Under the pieces are notes generated by a model that searched no databases, was not told the origin of the DNA, and saw nothing but the letters and a program-made list of their open reading frames with translations. A stretch of DNA of 21,251 nt from an uncultured Clostridia bacterium (GTDB taxonomy: Bacteria > Bacillota > Clostridia > TANB77 > CAG-508). Position numbers and translations under genes: made by a program. The stretch is taken from the NCBI GenBank assembly GCA_948852945.1, contig CAQPBJ010000022.1:1-21251 (forward strand), given 5' to 3'. Positions 7,495-15,037 of the stretch are shown here, one piece after another; the first letter of the stretch is position 1; every line of letters starts with the position of its first letter.

Positions 7495-7525
7495 AAAATA
7501 AAAAAGTGCCTCTTAAAGGCACTTT
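7495..7525 (-). terminator. Intrinsic terminator at the end of the long minus-strand operon
   Basis: A perfect 9-bp stem AAAGTGCCT/AGGCACTTT (7503-7511 with 7517-7525, 5-base loop) starts 11 bases after the stop codon at 7537 and is followed on minus by TTTTTTATTTT. Confidence 0.88.
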
Positions 7526-7536
7526 AAAATCTTTTT

Positions 7537-8469
7537 CTATCCCAATAATTTAACTTCTACAGTATTCATTTTGTATTTTCCATTTTCATCTGTTACGAAT
7601 TCAATTAGTGATTTATCTAATGTTGTAGTATTTTGACTTAAGTCTTGAGTAAAATATATCTTTAAATTTGGAATTTCTAACTTCTTAGTTACTATTATCT
7701 TAAATATTTCTACCATATGTTTGTCATCTTCAGCTACTAAAATAAATTGTGGTGCTTTTTCATATCCAGAATCAAATTGTACAAAATTCTCATAGAATTC
7801 TTTATATAGTCTCATTCTTTCTTCAAATTTTGTTTCCCATTCTTCTTCTCTTCTTACTGCTTCAAATAAAAAGTCTATTGTTATTCCTCTTTTTACTAGT
7901 GTTACTCCTGCATTTGCTTTTAGTATTTTTCCGCTTTTCTTGGCTGTAATTGCTGGTTTAACTTTATATGAATCAAAAGCTTGTACTTTTCTCATATATG
8001 CTATTATTATTTGATTTCCGGCTAATCTTTTTTTAATCATTGATACTGGTTTTGTATTGTCTGTTGGTTGCCATTTACATTCTATATTTCTAGAATTCAA
8101 AAGATATTTCCCCATTTTTTCTAGGCAATATACTCTATAGATACATTTTCCATCTTCACTTGAAAAATAGTATCTTGTTAATATTTTTGTTTTTATCAAT
8201 TGCTCAAGTTTATTATTTAACTTATCTTGTGATTTGACGTCAATATTTCTATGGACTAGTATTTGATAAATTTGTCTTGATGTCATAAATTCAAATTCAT
8301 TTACTAGCTCTAATATTTTTAAGTGGATTTCTGTGATATGTCCTAAATTCATTCTGTGAATTATTTGGTTAATTGAAACATATCCATCCTTCCCATCAAA
8401 AGTTTTGATTTCTCCTTCTTTCATTGCAAAAGGTGATACTTTTGTTTTAATTTTTTCATCTTCTACCAT
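7537..8469 (-). CDS. Replication-relaxation-like winged-helix protein
   Basis: The 310-residue product looks like the replication-relaxation family (Replic_Relax), proteins first noted on plasmids and later in many Gram-positive genomes. After a charged N-terminal segment, residues about 45-130 form a likely winged-helix DNA-binding domain (HITEIHLKILELVNEFEFMTSRQIYQIL, then a basic segment ending in a Tyr-rich wing). A central region with IDFLFEAVRREEEWETKFEERMRLYKEFYEN and PQFILVAEDDKHMVEIFKII has the alpha/beta pattern of the C-terminal half of that family. The start at 8469 is chosen over an in-frame ATG at 8562 because TTGGAGGT sits just upstream. It is the last gene of the operon. Its long AT-rich 5' region contains several inverted repeats. 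Family assignment is by overall pattern and is moderate; function is unknown. Confidence 0.7.
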   Translation of the reverse strand: MVEDEKIKTKVSPFAMKEGEIKTFDGKDGYVSINQIIHRMNLGHITEIHLKILELVNEFEFMTSRQIYQILVHRNIDVKSQDKLNNKLEQLIKTKILTRYYFSSEDGKCIYRVYCLEKMGKYLLNSRNIECKWQPTDNTKPVSMIKKRLAGNQIIIAYMRKVQAFDSYKVKPAITAKKSGKILKANAGVTLVKRGITIDFLFEAVRREEEWETKFEERMRLYKEFYENFVQFDSGYEKAPQFILVAEDDKHMVEIFKIIVTKKLEIPNLKIYFTQDLSQNTTTLDKSLIEFVTDENGKYKMNTVEVKLLG

Positions 8470-8521
8470 TTTAATACCTCCAACTAAATTATTATTTTTA
8501 GGCTTTCTTTTGTTATAAAAC

Positions 8522-8610
8522 GAGATTCTTTTATTAAAATAATCTCTATATATTAAGAACATAGTAAATATGTTCTATTTATATAATAGGATTATATATT
8601 TTCCTATTAT
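8522..8610 (-). promoter_or_regulatory. Cluster of inverted repeats upstream of the replication-relaxation-like gene
   Basis: Three repeats occupy the gap: GAGATT/AATCTC (8522-8527 with 8541-8546), AGAACATA/TATGTTCT (8556-8563 with 8569-8576, 5-base centre) and ATAATAGGA/TCCTATTAT (8583-8591 with 8602-8610). The middle one is a short, perfectly symmetric site of the kind bound by dimeric winged-helix proteins, so self-regulation by the downstream gene product is possible. None ends in a T-tract good enough to call a terminator. Confidence 0.45.
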
Positions 8611-8653
8611 AATTTTCGTAGAAAACTGATAATATTTTTATTATCTCTATTTT

Positions 8654-9169
8654 TTATGAAACTATTAGTAGTTTTATTTTCTTTTTGTCTTTTACTATTT
8701 TTTTGATATACACATCTACTTTTTGTCCATATTCATAGCCTTCTTTATATTCTGCAAGTCCTACCAAATTTGGTTTTAATTCTATGAATATTCCATTTTT
8801 TTGTTTTTCTATTTCTTTTACTGTTCCTTGAACCTTTTCTCCTTCTTGATAGGATACAACATTTTCTTCCCATGTTCCTAGTAATTCTTTATGTGTTAAT
8901 TCAATTCGGTTCAAATCTTTGTCTATGGATTTTATCATAACTTTTATATTTTGTCCAATTTCGAATCTTTCTTCTGGTGTTTTTATTCTTGAAACTGAAA
9001 TATCTTCTATATGTAATAATCCTGTAACTCCATTATTCATCTCTATAAATGCTCCAAATGGCTTGATGTTTTTTACAGTTCCTTCTAATATTTCTCCTTG
9101 TTTTGCTTCATTTTGTATCCATTCGATCTTATCTTGACCTAATTCTTTTCTTTCGTACTTAAAATTCAT
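8654..9169 (-). CDS. Two-domain S1 RNA-binding protein
   Basis: This 171-residue cytoplasmic protein has two S1-type OB folds. The first (about 24-96) has the classic GEILEGTVKNIKPFGAFIEMNNGVTGLLHIEDIS pattern followed by GQNIKVMIKSIDKDLNRIELTHK. The second (about 109-171) is more diverged (GEKVQGTVKEIEKQKNGIFIELKPNLVGLAEY, then GQKVDVYIKKIVKDKKKIKLLI). It resembles short S1-like proteins of Clostridia rather than full ribosomal protein S1, which has four to six domains. A GAGGAGAG ribosome binding site precedes the ATG. It lies between rluB and the replication-relaxation-like gene in one operon; with two pseudouridine synthases nearby, a role in RNA or ribosome metabolism is plausible but inferred. 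Confidence 0.85.
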   Translation of the reverse strand: MNFKYERKELGQDKIEWIQNEAKQGEILEGTVKNIKPFGAFIEMNNGVTGLLHIEDISVSRIKTPEERFEIGQNIKVMIKSIDKDLNRIELTHKELLGTWEENVVSYQEGEKVQGTVKEIEKQKNGIFIELKPNLVGLAEYKEGYEYGQKVDVYIKKIVKDKKKIKLLIVS

Positions 9170-9205
9170 TTTCTCTCCTCTTCTTTAGTATTTTAACAAA
9201 ACTGT

Positions 9206-9926
9206 TTACTTTAGTAAACTATTTATTTCATTTTCTTTTAAATATCTCCATTTTCCAATTGTTAAACCGCTCTAGGTTAATTGTTCCTATTTTGCTTCTA
9301 TGTAAAGCCAAAACTTTTTTATCTATTGCTTCACACATTCTTCTGACTTCTCTGTTTTTTCCTTCATGTATTACTATTTCTAATCTAGTTCTATTTTTTT
9401 CTTTGTCTTCCATTATTTTTTTTACTTTTGCTGGGCTAGTTGTGAACCCATCATCTAAGGTGACACCGCTTCTTAGTTTCTCTACTTCTTCATTTGTAAC
9501 TTGTCCTTTTAAAGTTACTGTATATGTTTTAGTGACTTCATTTTTGGGATGAGTTACTTTATAAACAAAATCTCCATCATTTGTTAGAATTATTGCTCCT
9601 GATGTGTACATATCTAATCTTCCTACTGGAACTAATCGTTCTTTTATTTTTACTAAGTCTGTTACTTTATCTCTACCAAATTGTTCTTTAACTGTTGTAA
9701 CATATCCAATTGGTTTATTTAGTAAAATATAAATTTTATTTTCTTGCACGTTTACTTCTTTTCCATTAAATTCAATTTTATCTTTGTTTGGAATTACTTT
9801 ACTTCCCAATTCTGTAACTACTTTTCCATTTACTGATACTTTTCCTTGAAGAATTAGTTCTTCACATTTTCTTCTTGATGCAATTCCACAACTTGCTAAA
9901 TATTTTTGTAATCTTTCTTCTTCCAC
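9206..9926 (-). CDS. rluB: RsuA/RluB-family 23S rRNA pseudouridine synthase, +1 frameshift near the 3' end
   Basis: This enzyme converts a uridine of 23S rRNA (position 2605 in E. coli for RluB) to pseudouridine. The N-terminal S4 domain is RLQKYLASCGIASRRKCEELI...GKVSVNGKVV. The catalytic motif is GRLDMYTSG (102-110, Asp105), and EGKNREVRRM precedes the C-terminal end. The start is GTG at 9926, overlapping the preceding TAG by one base and served by GAGG. The zero frame runs to 9228 (232 aa) and ends in an un-family-like RFNNWKMEIFKRK. If the C of the in-frame CGG at 9269-9267 is skipped, reading continues as GLTIGKWRYL...NSLLK to a TAA at 9208-9206 (239 aa), which restores the family's conserved L-x(3-4)-GKWR-L ending. 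See the recoding-site entry. Confidence 0.9.
9266..9272 (-). other. Candidate +1 frameshift site in rluB (GAG-CGG-T)
   Basis: On minus the codons are TTA GAG CGG TTT in zero frame. Skipping the C gives GAG (C) GGT TTA and Glu-Gly-Leu, followed by the conserved IGKWRYL. The zero frame does not stop at once but runs 12 codons past CGG. No slippery run and no stop codon lie at the site, so it differs from the prfB type. Confidence 0.75.
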
Positions 9927-11527
9927 TATTTTTCCTCACTATCATAGTAAATTTTATAAACTGAAAATGTATTATTTTGCTTTATATCTTTTTCTTCTAA
10001 TGGATATATTTTTTCATAGTGCTTTTTATCTGTTTCTAATTCATTGTAAAATTCCCAGTTTGCTCTTCCTAAAATAGCGTATTCTACTCCATATTTTTTA
10101 AAGTATTCATATACATCTATGTTTTTTTCTATCTTATTTACCACATCTTCAAAAATATTTTTACCATCTTCTACTTTTCCTGTTTTAGTATTAAATTCTG
10201 GAGAATATAATTCCGCTCTATTGTCTATCATTACAGGAATATCATTAAATAATAAATAGCTTCCATAATTATATTCATTGAATAATTTTATGTTTTTGTA
10301 ATCTAAATTTTCTTTTATCCATATCGTAGCTTCTATTGGTACAATTCTTCCAGATATGTATTTAGTGATTAGTTTTGGTTTATATATCTTATATGATACC
10401 ATTATCATTATCATTACTATAAATATAGGTGTATATACCATATTTATAATTTTTCTTGATATATTTAGATTTTCTTTAAAATATATGTTTAATATTTCAT
10501 TTAATATTTCTACATAAATTGGTGTTACTAATATTATAAATAAACTATAGTGTCTCGCTTGAGCTAAAGTCATACTCATTAGTCCACAATAAAAAAATAT
10601 GTTTTTTATTTTTAATTTTACTGGTGTAAAAAAAGATATTAACGCTATTCCAAAAAATACTATTATGTTTTGATATATAGATTCTATATTTGCAGGAGTG
10701 TATTCTATAATTGAATCTGTTGTAGTCCCACTCATTGCTTTATATAAATATGTATATGGTGTACTTATACCTGTTGGTGTTAATATTCCCATAGACATAC
10801 TTATTATCATTATAATTAGTAGTTTTATTATATTTTCATTTTTCTTTAATTTAATTTTATAGAAATCATATTCTTTTTTTTCAATATATTTTTTATATTC
10901 TTTATTTGATTTAAATTTATTTACTATATTCAACAGTTTTACTGAAAGATTTTCTGCGAAATACGGTAAAAATAGTATAAACATAAATGGCCATGTTCCC
11001 ATATGGATGTTAACTAAAATCAAAGATAATATTGGTAAAAAAACAGCATATATGCATTTCTTTTTTTCTAAGAACTCTTCTATGCATAAAATAACTAAGA
11101 CAAATATTGCATACGATATCATTTGAGCTCTTGCTACACAAAAAGCTCTAATTAAGTACAATGCCAATACACTTAATATTCCAGATAAAATCTCATTCTT
11201 TGATTTTTTATAGCTTAAAATGAATATTAAAATTCCTAAGATTGCTGTAAACAAAATTGTAGATATATATATACTTGTCCAACCTGCTATACTATATATT
11301 TGGTACATCATGAAATCATAAAGCCAATGTGGAAATGTATATGGTAATTCTATCCATGAAAATGGATCTTCTGTTAAATTCCAAATTCCATTTTCGTTAA
11401 TATATTCTCCAATTTTTATTGTGTAAAATGTATCTGTTGATACTTGTTTTTGAGCTATTGCAATACTTATTAAAATTATACATATTATAGCTGTTATTAT
11501 AATTTTCTTATTGCTTATCTTCATCAT
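9926..11527 (-). CDS. Polytopic membrane protein A, GT-C glycosyltransferase-like
   Basis: This is a 533-residue inner-membrane protein with about ten or more hydrophobic segments and a soluble C-terminal domain of about 130 residues. It is a paralogue of the gene at 12491-14158. Shared features are DTFYTIKIGEYI (31-43), DPFSWIELPYTFPHWLYD (54-71), the RAFCVARAQ/Y segment, a TPTGxSTPYTYL loop, and near-identical WIKENLDYKNIKLFNEYNYGSY with VMIDxRAxLYSPEFNTKT in the soluble domain. An acidic residue in the first extracytoplasmic loop followed by D-P-F-S-W and H-W-L-Y-D is typical of lipid-linked sugar (GT-C/PMT-like) transferases, so a role in cell-envelope glycosylation is plausible; the substrate is unknown. 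It starts inside the end of rluD (20-base overlap) and overlaps rluB by one base, so translation is probably coupled. Confidence 0.75.
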   Translation of the reverse strand: MMKISNKKIIITAIICIILISIAIAQKQVSTDTFYTIKIGEYINENGIWNLTEDPFSWIELPYTFPHWLYDFMMYQIYSIAGWTSIYISTILFTAILGILIFILSYKKSKNEILSGILSVLALYLIRAFCVARAQMISYAIFVLVILCIEEFLEKKKCIYAVFLPILSLILVNIHMGTWPFMFILFLPYFAENLSVKLLNIVNKFKSNKEYKKYIEKKEYDFYKIKLKKNENIIKLLIIMIISMSMGILTPTGISTPYTYLYKAMSGTTTDSIIEYTPANIESIYQNIIVFFGIALISFFTPVKLKIKNIFFYCGLMSMTLAQARHYSLFIILVTPIYVEILNEILNIYFKENLNISRKIINMVYTPIFIVMIMIMVSYKIYKPKLITKYISGRIVPIEATIWIKENLDYKNIKLFNEYNYGSYLLFNDIPVMIDNRAELYSPEFNTKTGKVEDGKNIFEDVVNKIEKNIDVYEYFKKYGVEYAILGRANWEFYNELETDKKHYEKIYPLEEKDIKQNNTFSVYKIYYDSEEK

Positions 11528-12422
11528 TTAGTTCCTTTACTATTTCTTTAAAATATTTTGGCAAGTCTGCTACAAATTCAACTTCACTTTTAGTTGTTGG
11601 ATGTGTAAACTTTATTTTGTAAGCATGTAGCATTTGTCCTTCTACATTAAATCTATTTTTTCCGTTTGAGTATGTATAGTCTCCTATTATTGGATAACCT
11701 ATTTCTGATAAGTGTACTCTTATTTGGTGGGTTCTACCTGTTTCTATAATTAATTCTAATAGGGTACAGTCTGAATATCTTTTTAAAACTTTAAAATGTG
11801 TTACTGCTTTTTTTCCATCTTTATCAACTGCCATTTTCTTTCTGTCTTTTTTACTTCTTCCTATTGGCATGTCGATACTTGCTTCATTTTCTTTAACAAT
11901 CCCTCTTACTAATGCAATATAAGTTTTGGTTGTTTTATGTTCTTTTATTTGATTGCTTATATCTATATGTGATTTATCGTTTTTAGCTACTATTATTATT
12001 CCTGATGTGTCTTTATCTATTCTGTGTACTATTCCCGGTCTTATTTCTCCACCAATTCCAGATAAAGAATCTTTGCATCTTGCCATTATTGCATTTGCTA
12101 AAGTTCCATCTGGATTTCCGTTTCCAGGATGTACTACCATTCCCTTTTCTTTATTTATTATTATAATATCATTATCTTCATATATTACATTTAAGGGTAA
12201 TTCTTCTGGTTTTAGTTTTGCTTCTTTTGGCTCGTCTATTTCCATTTCAATTTTATCATTTATTTTTACTTTGTAGGAAGCTTTTTGTATTTTACTATTG
12301 ACGAATACTTTATTATCTTCGATTAATTTCTGTATCATCATTCTTGAAACTTCACTGTCAACTTGTGATATATATTTATCTAATCTAACTTCATCTTCTG
12401 TTACTAGATATTCTTTTTTCAA
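11508..12422 (-). CDS. rluD: RluA/RluD-family pseudouridine synthase
   Basis: This enzyme makes pseudouridines in 23S rRNA (helix 69 for E. coli RluD). An S4 domain (RLDKYISQ...SRMMIQKLIEDNKVFVN) is followed by the RluA-type catalytic domain with HRIDKDTSG (133-141, catalytic Asp136), VVHPGNGN, and TGRTHQIRVHLSEIGYPIIGD. At 304 aa the length is normal. I choose a TTG start at 12422 because AAAGGGG lies five bases upstream and the family begins with the K-K-E-Y-L-V-T segment; the upstream in-frame ATG at 12458 has no ribosome binding site. It lies between two paralogous membrane-protein genes and overlaps the second by 20 bases. RluD rather than another RluA-type enzyme is inferred from the S4 domain and length. 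Confidence 0.9.
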   Translation of the reverse strand: MKKEYLVTEDEVRLDKYISQVDSEVSRMMIQKLIEDNKVFVNSKIQKASYKVKINDKIEMEIDEPKEAKLKPEELPLNVIYEDNDIIIINKEKGMVVHPGNGNPDGTLANAIMARCKDSLSGIGGEIRPGIVHRIDKDTSGIIIVAKNDKSHIDISNQIKEHKTTKTYIALVRGIVKENEASIDMPIGRSKKDRKKMAVDKDGKKAVTHFKVLKRYSDCTLLELIIETGRTHQIRVHLSEIGYPIIGDYTYSNGKNRFNVEGQMLHAYKIKFTHPTTKSEVEFVADLPKYFKEIVKELNDEDKQ

Positions 12423-12490
12423 ATTTGCCCCTTTCTTTATTATAAGATTTCTATTCAAAATTCATATAATATAATTGTACGATTTTGTTA

Positions 12491-14158
12491 TTATTCTAGC
12501 ACTTTCTGATATATTACAAACCTTGTATCTATTGCCTTTTCTTCTTCTGTTAATGGATATATTTTTTCATAATCAGAGTTTGATTTTAATTTTTTAGATA
12601 CTCTTGAATCTGAATATGTGATTATATGTGTTACTCCGTAGTTTTCAAATGTTTTTTTGTAATCATCTGCACCTGTTGCTATATTTTGTACATCCATGAA
12701 TACATCATTTCCATCTTTTCTATCTTTTGTTTTTGTATTAAACTCTGGTGAATACAAATCAGCTCTTGAGTCTATCATTACAGGTATTCCATTATATAAT
12801 AAGTAACTGCCATAGTTGTATTCATTAAACAGCTTTATATTTTTGTAATCTAAATTTTCTTTTATCCATTTGGCCGCATATATTGGATAATCATGTGGAT
12901 AATAATAACTTTGTTCTGTTTTTTGCTTTATTCCTTGTATTCCTATTACAAGAAACATTGTTGTTAAAGCGACTTTACAATAAAAATTATTTACAAGTTT
13001 TATCATCTTTTCTTGTAATTCTGGCGCATATCTTTCAAATATTTCACCTATTAATTTTGCAAGTATTGGCGTACATATAACCAAAAACATAGATACTTGT
13101 CTTCTAGAATTTAAAGCCAAATATAAAATTCCTAAATAATAGCATAAATGTTTGAAATCTATTTTTATATCTATAAATGTTAATACTACTATAAACGCTA
13201 CAAAAAATGCTACAAATTCTTGGTTTGAAGGCAAATCTAATGGTAGATGTTCGTTTATAACTTTTACTGTATTTCCTACCATAGTTTTAGATAAATATGT
13301 GTATGGTGTACTTGGTCCTGTTGGTGTTATAAGTCCCATAAATGCACAGATAATCATTACTAAAATTAATTTTTTCATATTATCATTTCTAGTAATTCTT
13401 ATTTTGTATGGATTTTCTCTGGCTTTTTTTCTATTTATTTTGTTATGTTCTATTTTTTTATTTAATTTTTCTACTTTTTCATCAATATTTTTTGAAGTAT
13501 AGTTTTTTATAATCCATATTTTCAATTTGACTATTAAATCAAATGTAAATATATCTAAGGATAATATATATTCTGCAATATATGGTAAGAATATAACAAA
13601 GAAAAATGGCCATACTGCCATATGCAGATTAACTATTAATAGTGACATTAATATTAAACCTACTGCGTATCTTTTTTTAGTTTTCTCTAAATACTTCTCT
13701 ATTAAATATATTGATAGTATCATTAGTGAGAATGTTACTAATTGTGCTCTTGCTGCTACATATGGTCTCATTAAATACATTGCTATAAAAGTTATTATTG
13801 CTGATAATGGTGCATTTTTTGAAATTTTGTTTGAAGTAAAATATATACTAACTCCTAATATACTAGTTAATATTATTGTTGATAGATATATTGCTGTCCA
13901 GCCACCTAAATGGTGTATTTCATACATTCCTAAATCATATAGCCAATGCGGAAATGTATATGGTAGTTCTATCCAAGAAAATGGATCTTGATTTAAATTT
14001 CCTATGCCATTTTGTGCTATATATTCTCCTACTTTTACTGTATAAAAAGTGTCATTTTGTAATGTCTTTGGTGCTACTATGCCTGTACAAAAAATAATTA
14101 TAAAAAATGTTATTATGACATGAAATTTATATCTATTTATTTTTTTCTGTTCTTCCAT
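12491..14158 (-). CDS. Polytopic membrane protein B, GT-C glycosyltransferase-like
   Basis: This 555-residue inner-membrane protein is the paralogue of the 9926-11527 gene, sharing its layout: a first helix, DTFYTVKVGEYIAQNG (36-51), DPFSWIELPYTFPHWLYD (58-75), multiple helices, a basic cytoplasmic loop (about 225-255, rich in Lys/Asn), a TPTGPSTPYTYL loop, and a C-terminal soluble domain with WIKENLDYKNIKLFNEYNYGSY and VMIDSRADLYSPEFNTKT. The loop acidic residue and the DPFSW and HWLYD motifs suggest a GT-C-fold transferase using a lipid-linked donor; I cannot name the substrate. AAGGAG precedes the ATG. It follows the EEP-hydrolase gene by 16 bases in the same operon. Paralogue divergence is moderate, but a few DNA stretches remain close to identical. 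Confidence 0.75.
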   Translation of the reverse strand: MEEQKKINRYKFHVIITFFIIIFCTGIVAPKTLQNDTFYTVKVGEYIAQNGIGNLNQDPFSWIELPYTFPHWLYDLGMYEIHHLGGWTAIYLSTIILTSILGVSIYFTSNKISKNAPLSAIITFIAMYLMRPYVAARAQLVTFSLMILSIYLIEKYLEKTKKRYAVGLILMSLLIVNLHMAVWPFFFVIFLPYIAEYILSLDIFTFDLIVKLKIWIIKNYTSKNIDEKVEKLNKKIEHNKINRKKARENPYKIRITRNDNMKKLILVMIICAFMGLITPTGPSTPYTYLSKTMVGNTVKVINEHLPLDLPSNQEFVAFFVAFIVVLTFIDIKIDFKHLCYYLGILYLALNSRRQVSMFLVICTPILAKLIGEIFERYAPELQEKMIKLVNNFYCKVALTTMFLVIGIQGIKQKTEQSYYYPHDYPIYAAKWIKENLDYKNIKLFNEYNYGSYLLYNGIPVMIDSRADLYSPEFNTKTKDRKDGNDVFMDVQNIATGADDYKKTFENYGVTHIITYSDSRVSKKLKSNSDYEKIYPLTEEEKAIDTRFVIYQKVLE

Positions 14159-14174
14159 TTTTTCTCCTTAATTG

Positions 14175-14910
14175 TTAAACTTCGAATTCTGCATAAACTG
14201 CATAATGGTCTGAGTATTTTGTAGCAATTGTTTTCATATTTAATAATTTTATATTTTTTGAATAAAACATTGTATCTATACATCCTTGACCATTTTTAGA
14301 AAACCATGTATCTTCTTCATTTTCTAGTTTATCTAGATGCTCTTTTAACATCTCGTATTCCACATATTTTTCACTTTTTTCGTATTTGTATTTATGTTTT
14401 CCAACTTTTTCTATTCCTATGTTAAAATCTCCACCTACTATTATTATTTCATTTTCGTCTATTTTATCTATGATATTTATAAGCTCTTCTGTTCCTAATT
14501 TTCTTTCTTCAAAATTTGTTGGATAATGGACTGAAAATAAATTTAATTTTGTTGTTCCAAAAGATATTTTGTTACATAAAATTCCTCTTTGCTCATTTTG
14601 TGGATCAACTAATGGCATTAAATAATTAGTAGAATATTCAATTGGAAATCTTGATATTATTCCATCACCATAATATCCATTTTTGTATTTTATATTTATT
14701 CCCATTGTTCTATATGGTAATTCTACTTGTTTAGAAAAAGTGTAAATTTGATTTTCACTGTATACTCTTTGAGTATACATGTCTATTTCTTGTAAAAAAA
14801 TTATATCAGGCTTGTACTTTTTTAAAAATTTAGCTTGTCTTTCAACATCAATATTTCCGGTCAATTCCTTCACCATGGCACATATTAAATGTTATAGCTT
14901 TTAATATCAT
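14175..14910 (-). CDS. Endonuclease/exonuclease/phosphatase-family hydrolase, +1 frameshift after codon 17
   Basis: This is a metal-dependent phosphoesterase of the EEP superfamily (DNase I / exonuclease III fold). The frame open to the stop at 14175 carries the catalytic Glu (IIFLQEID), SVHYP, GGDFNI (Asp-x-Asn) and SDHYAVYAEF near the end, but lacks the first beta strand with its metal-binding Asn. That strand lies upstream in another frame: ATG at 14910, after AAGGTG, gives MILKAITFNMCHGEGID, with the expected TFN motif. The zero frame then meets CGG (14859-14857) and stops three codons later. Skipping the C joins the two parts as GEGIDGNIDVERQ, as in family members, for 244 aa. It is the first gene of the operon, behind the 14946-14974 promoter. 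With no recoding it would be a pseudogene. Confidence 0.85.
14857..14862 (-). other. Candidate +1 frameshift site in the EEP hydrolase gene (GAC-CGG-A)
   Basis: Zero frame on minus reads ATT GAC CGG AAA TAT TGA. Skipping the C gives GAC (C) GGA AAT ATT GAT, Asp-Gly-Asn-Ile-Asp, which restores the conserved N-terminal region. An AAGGA lies six bases upstream, but the other two sites have no such element at that distance. Confidence 0.75.
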
Positions 14911-14945
14911 AAAAATCACCTTCTTTATATTTTATTACAGCTCGA

Positions 14946-14974
14946 ATTATATCAAAATATTTTTTTTTATTCAA
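14946..14974 (-). promoter_or_regulatory. Promoter of the EEP/GT-C/rluD/rluB operon
   Basis: On minus: TTGAAT (14974-14969), a 17-base spacer and TATAAT (14951-14946), 36 bases upstream of the ATG at 14910. No strong terminator is seen from here to 7503-7525, so up to seven genes may be cotranscribed. Confidence 0.75.
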
Positions 14975-14996
14975 TAATTATTACTCTTAAAATAAA

Positions 14997-15026
14997 TAAA
15001 ACCAGAGATTAATTTCTCTGGTTTTT
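14997..15026 (-). terminator. Intrinsic terminator of ssb
   Basis: An ACCAGAGA/TCTCTGGT stem (15001-15008 with 15015-15022, 6-base loop) is extended by A/T pairs on both sides and lies just after the ssb stop codon. T-rich sequence follows on minus. Confidence 0.85.
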
Positions 15027-15037
15027 TATTTATTTTT

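Noticed and set aside
8556..8576. LexA (SOS) box
   Set aside because: It contains GAAC and GTTC, but they are 11 bases apart instead of the four in the Gram-positive CGAAC-N4-GTTCG consensus.
9204..9219. GTTTACT/AGTAAAC palindrome as the rluB terminator
   Set aside because: The stem is short, overlaps the end of the restored rluB frame and lacks a T-run on minus; readthrough into the S1 gene is more likely.
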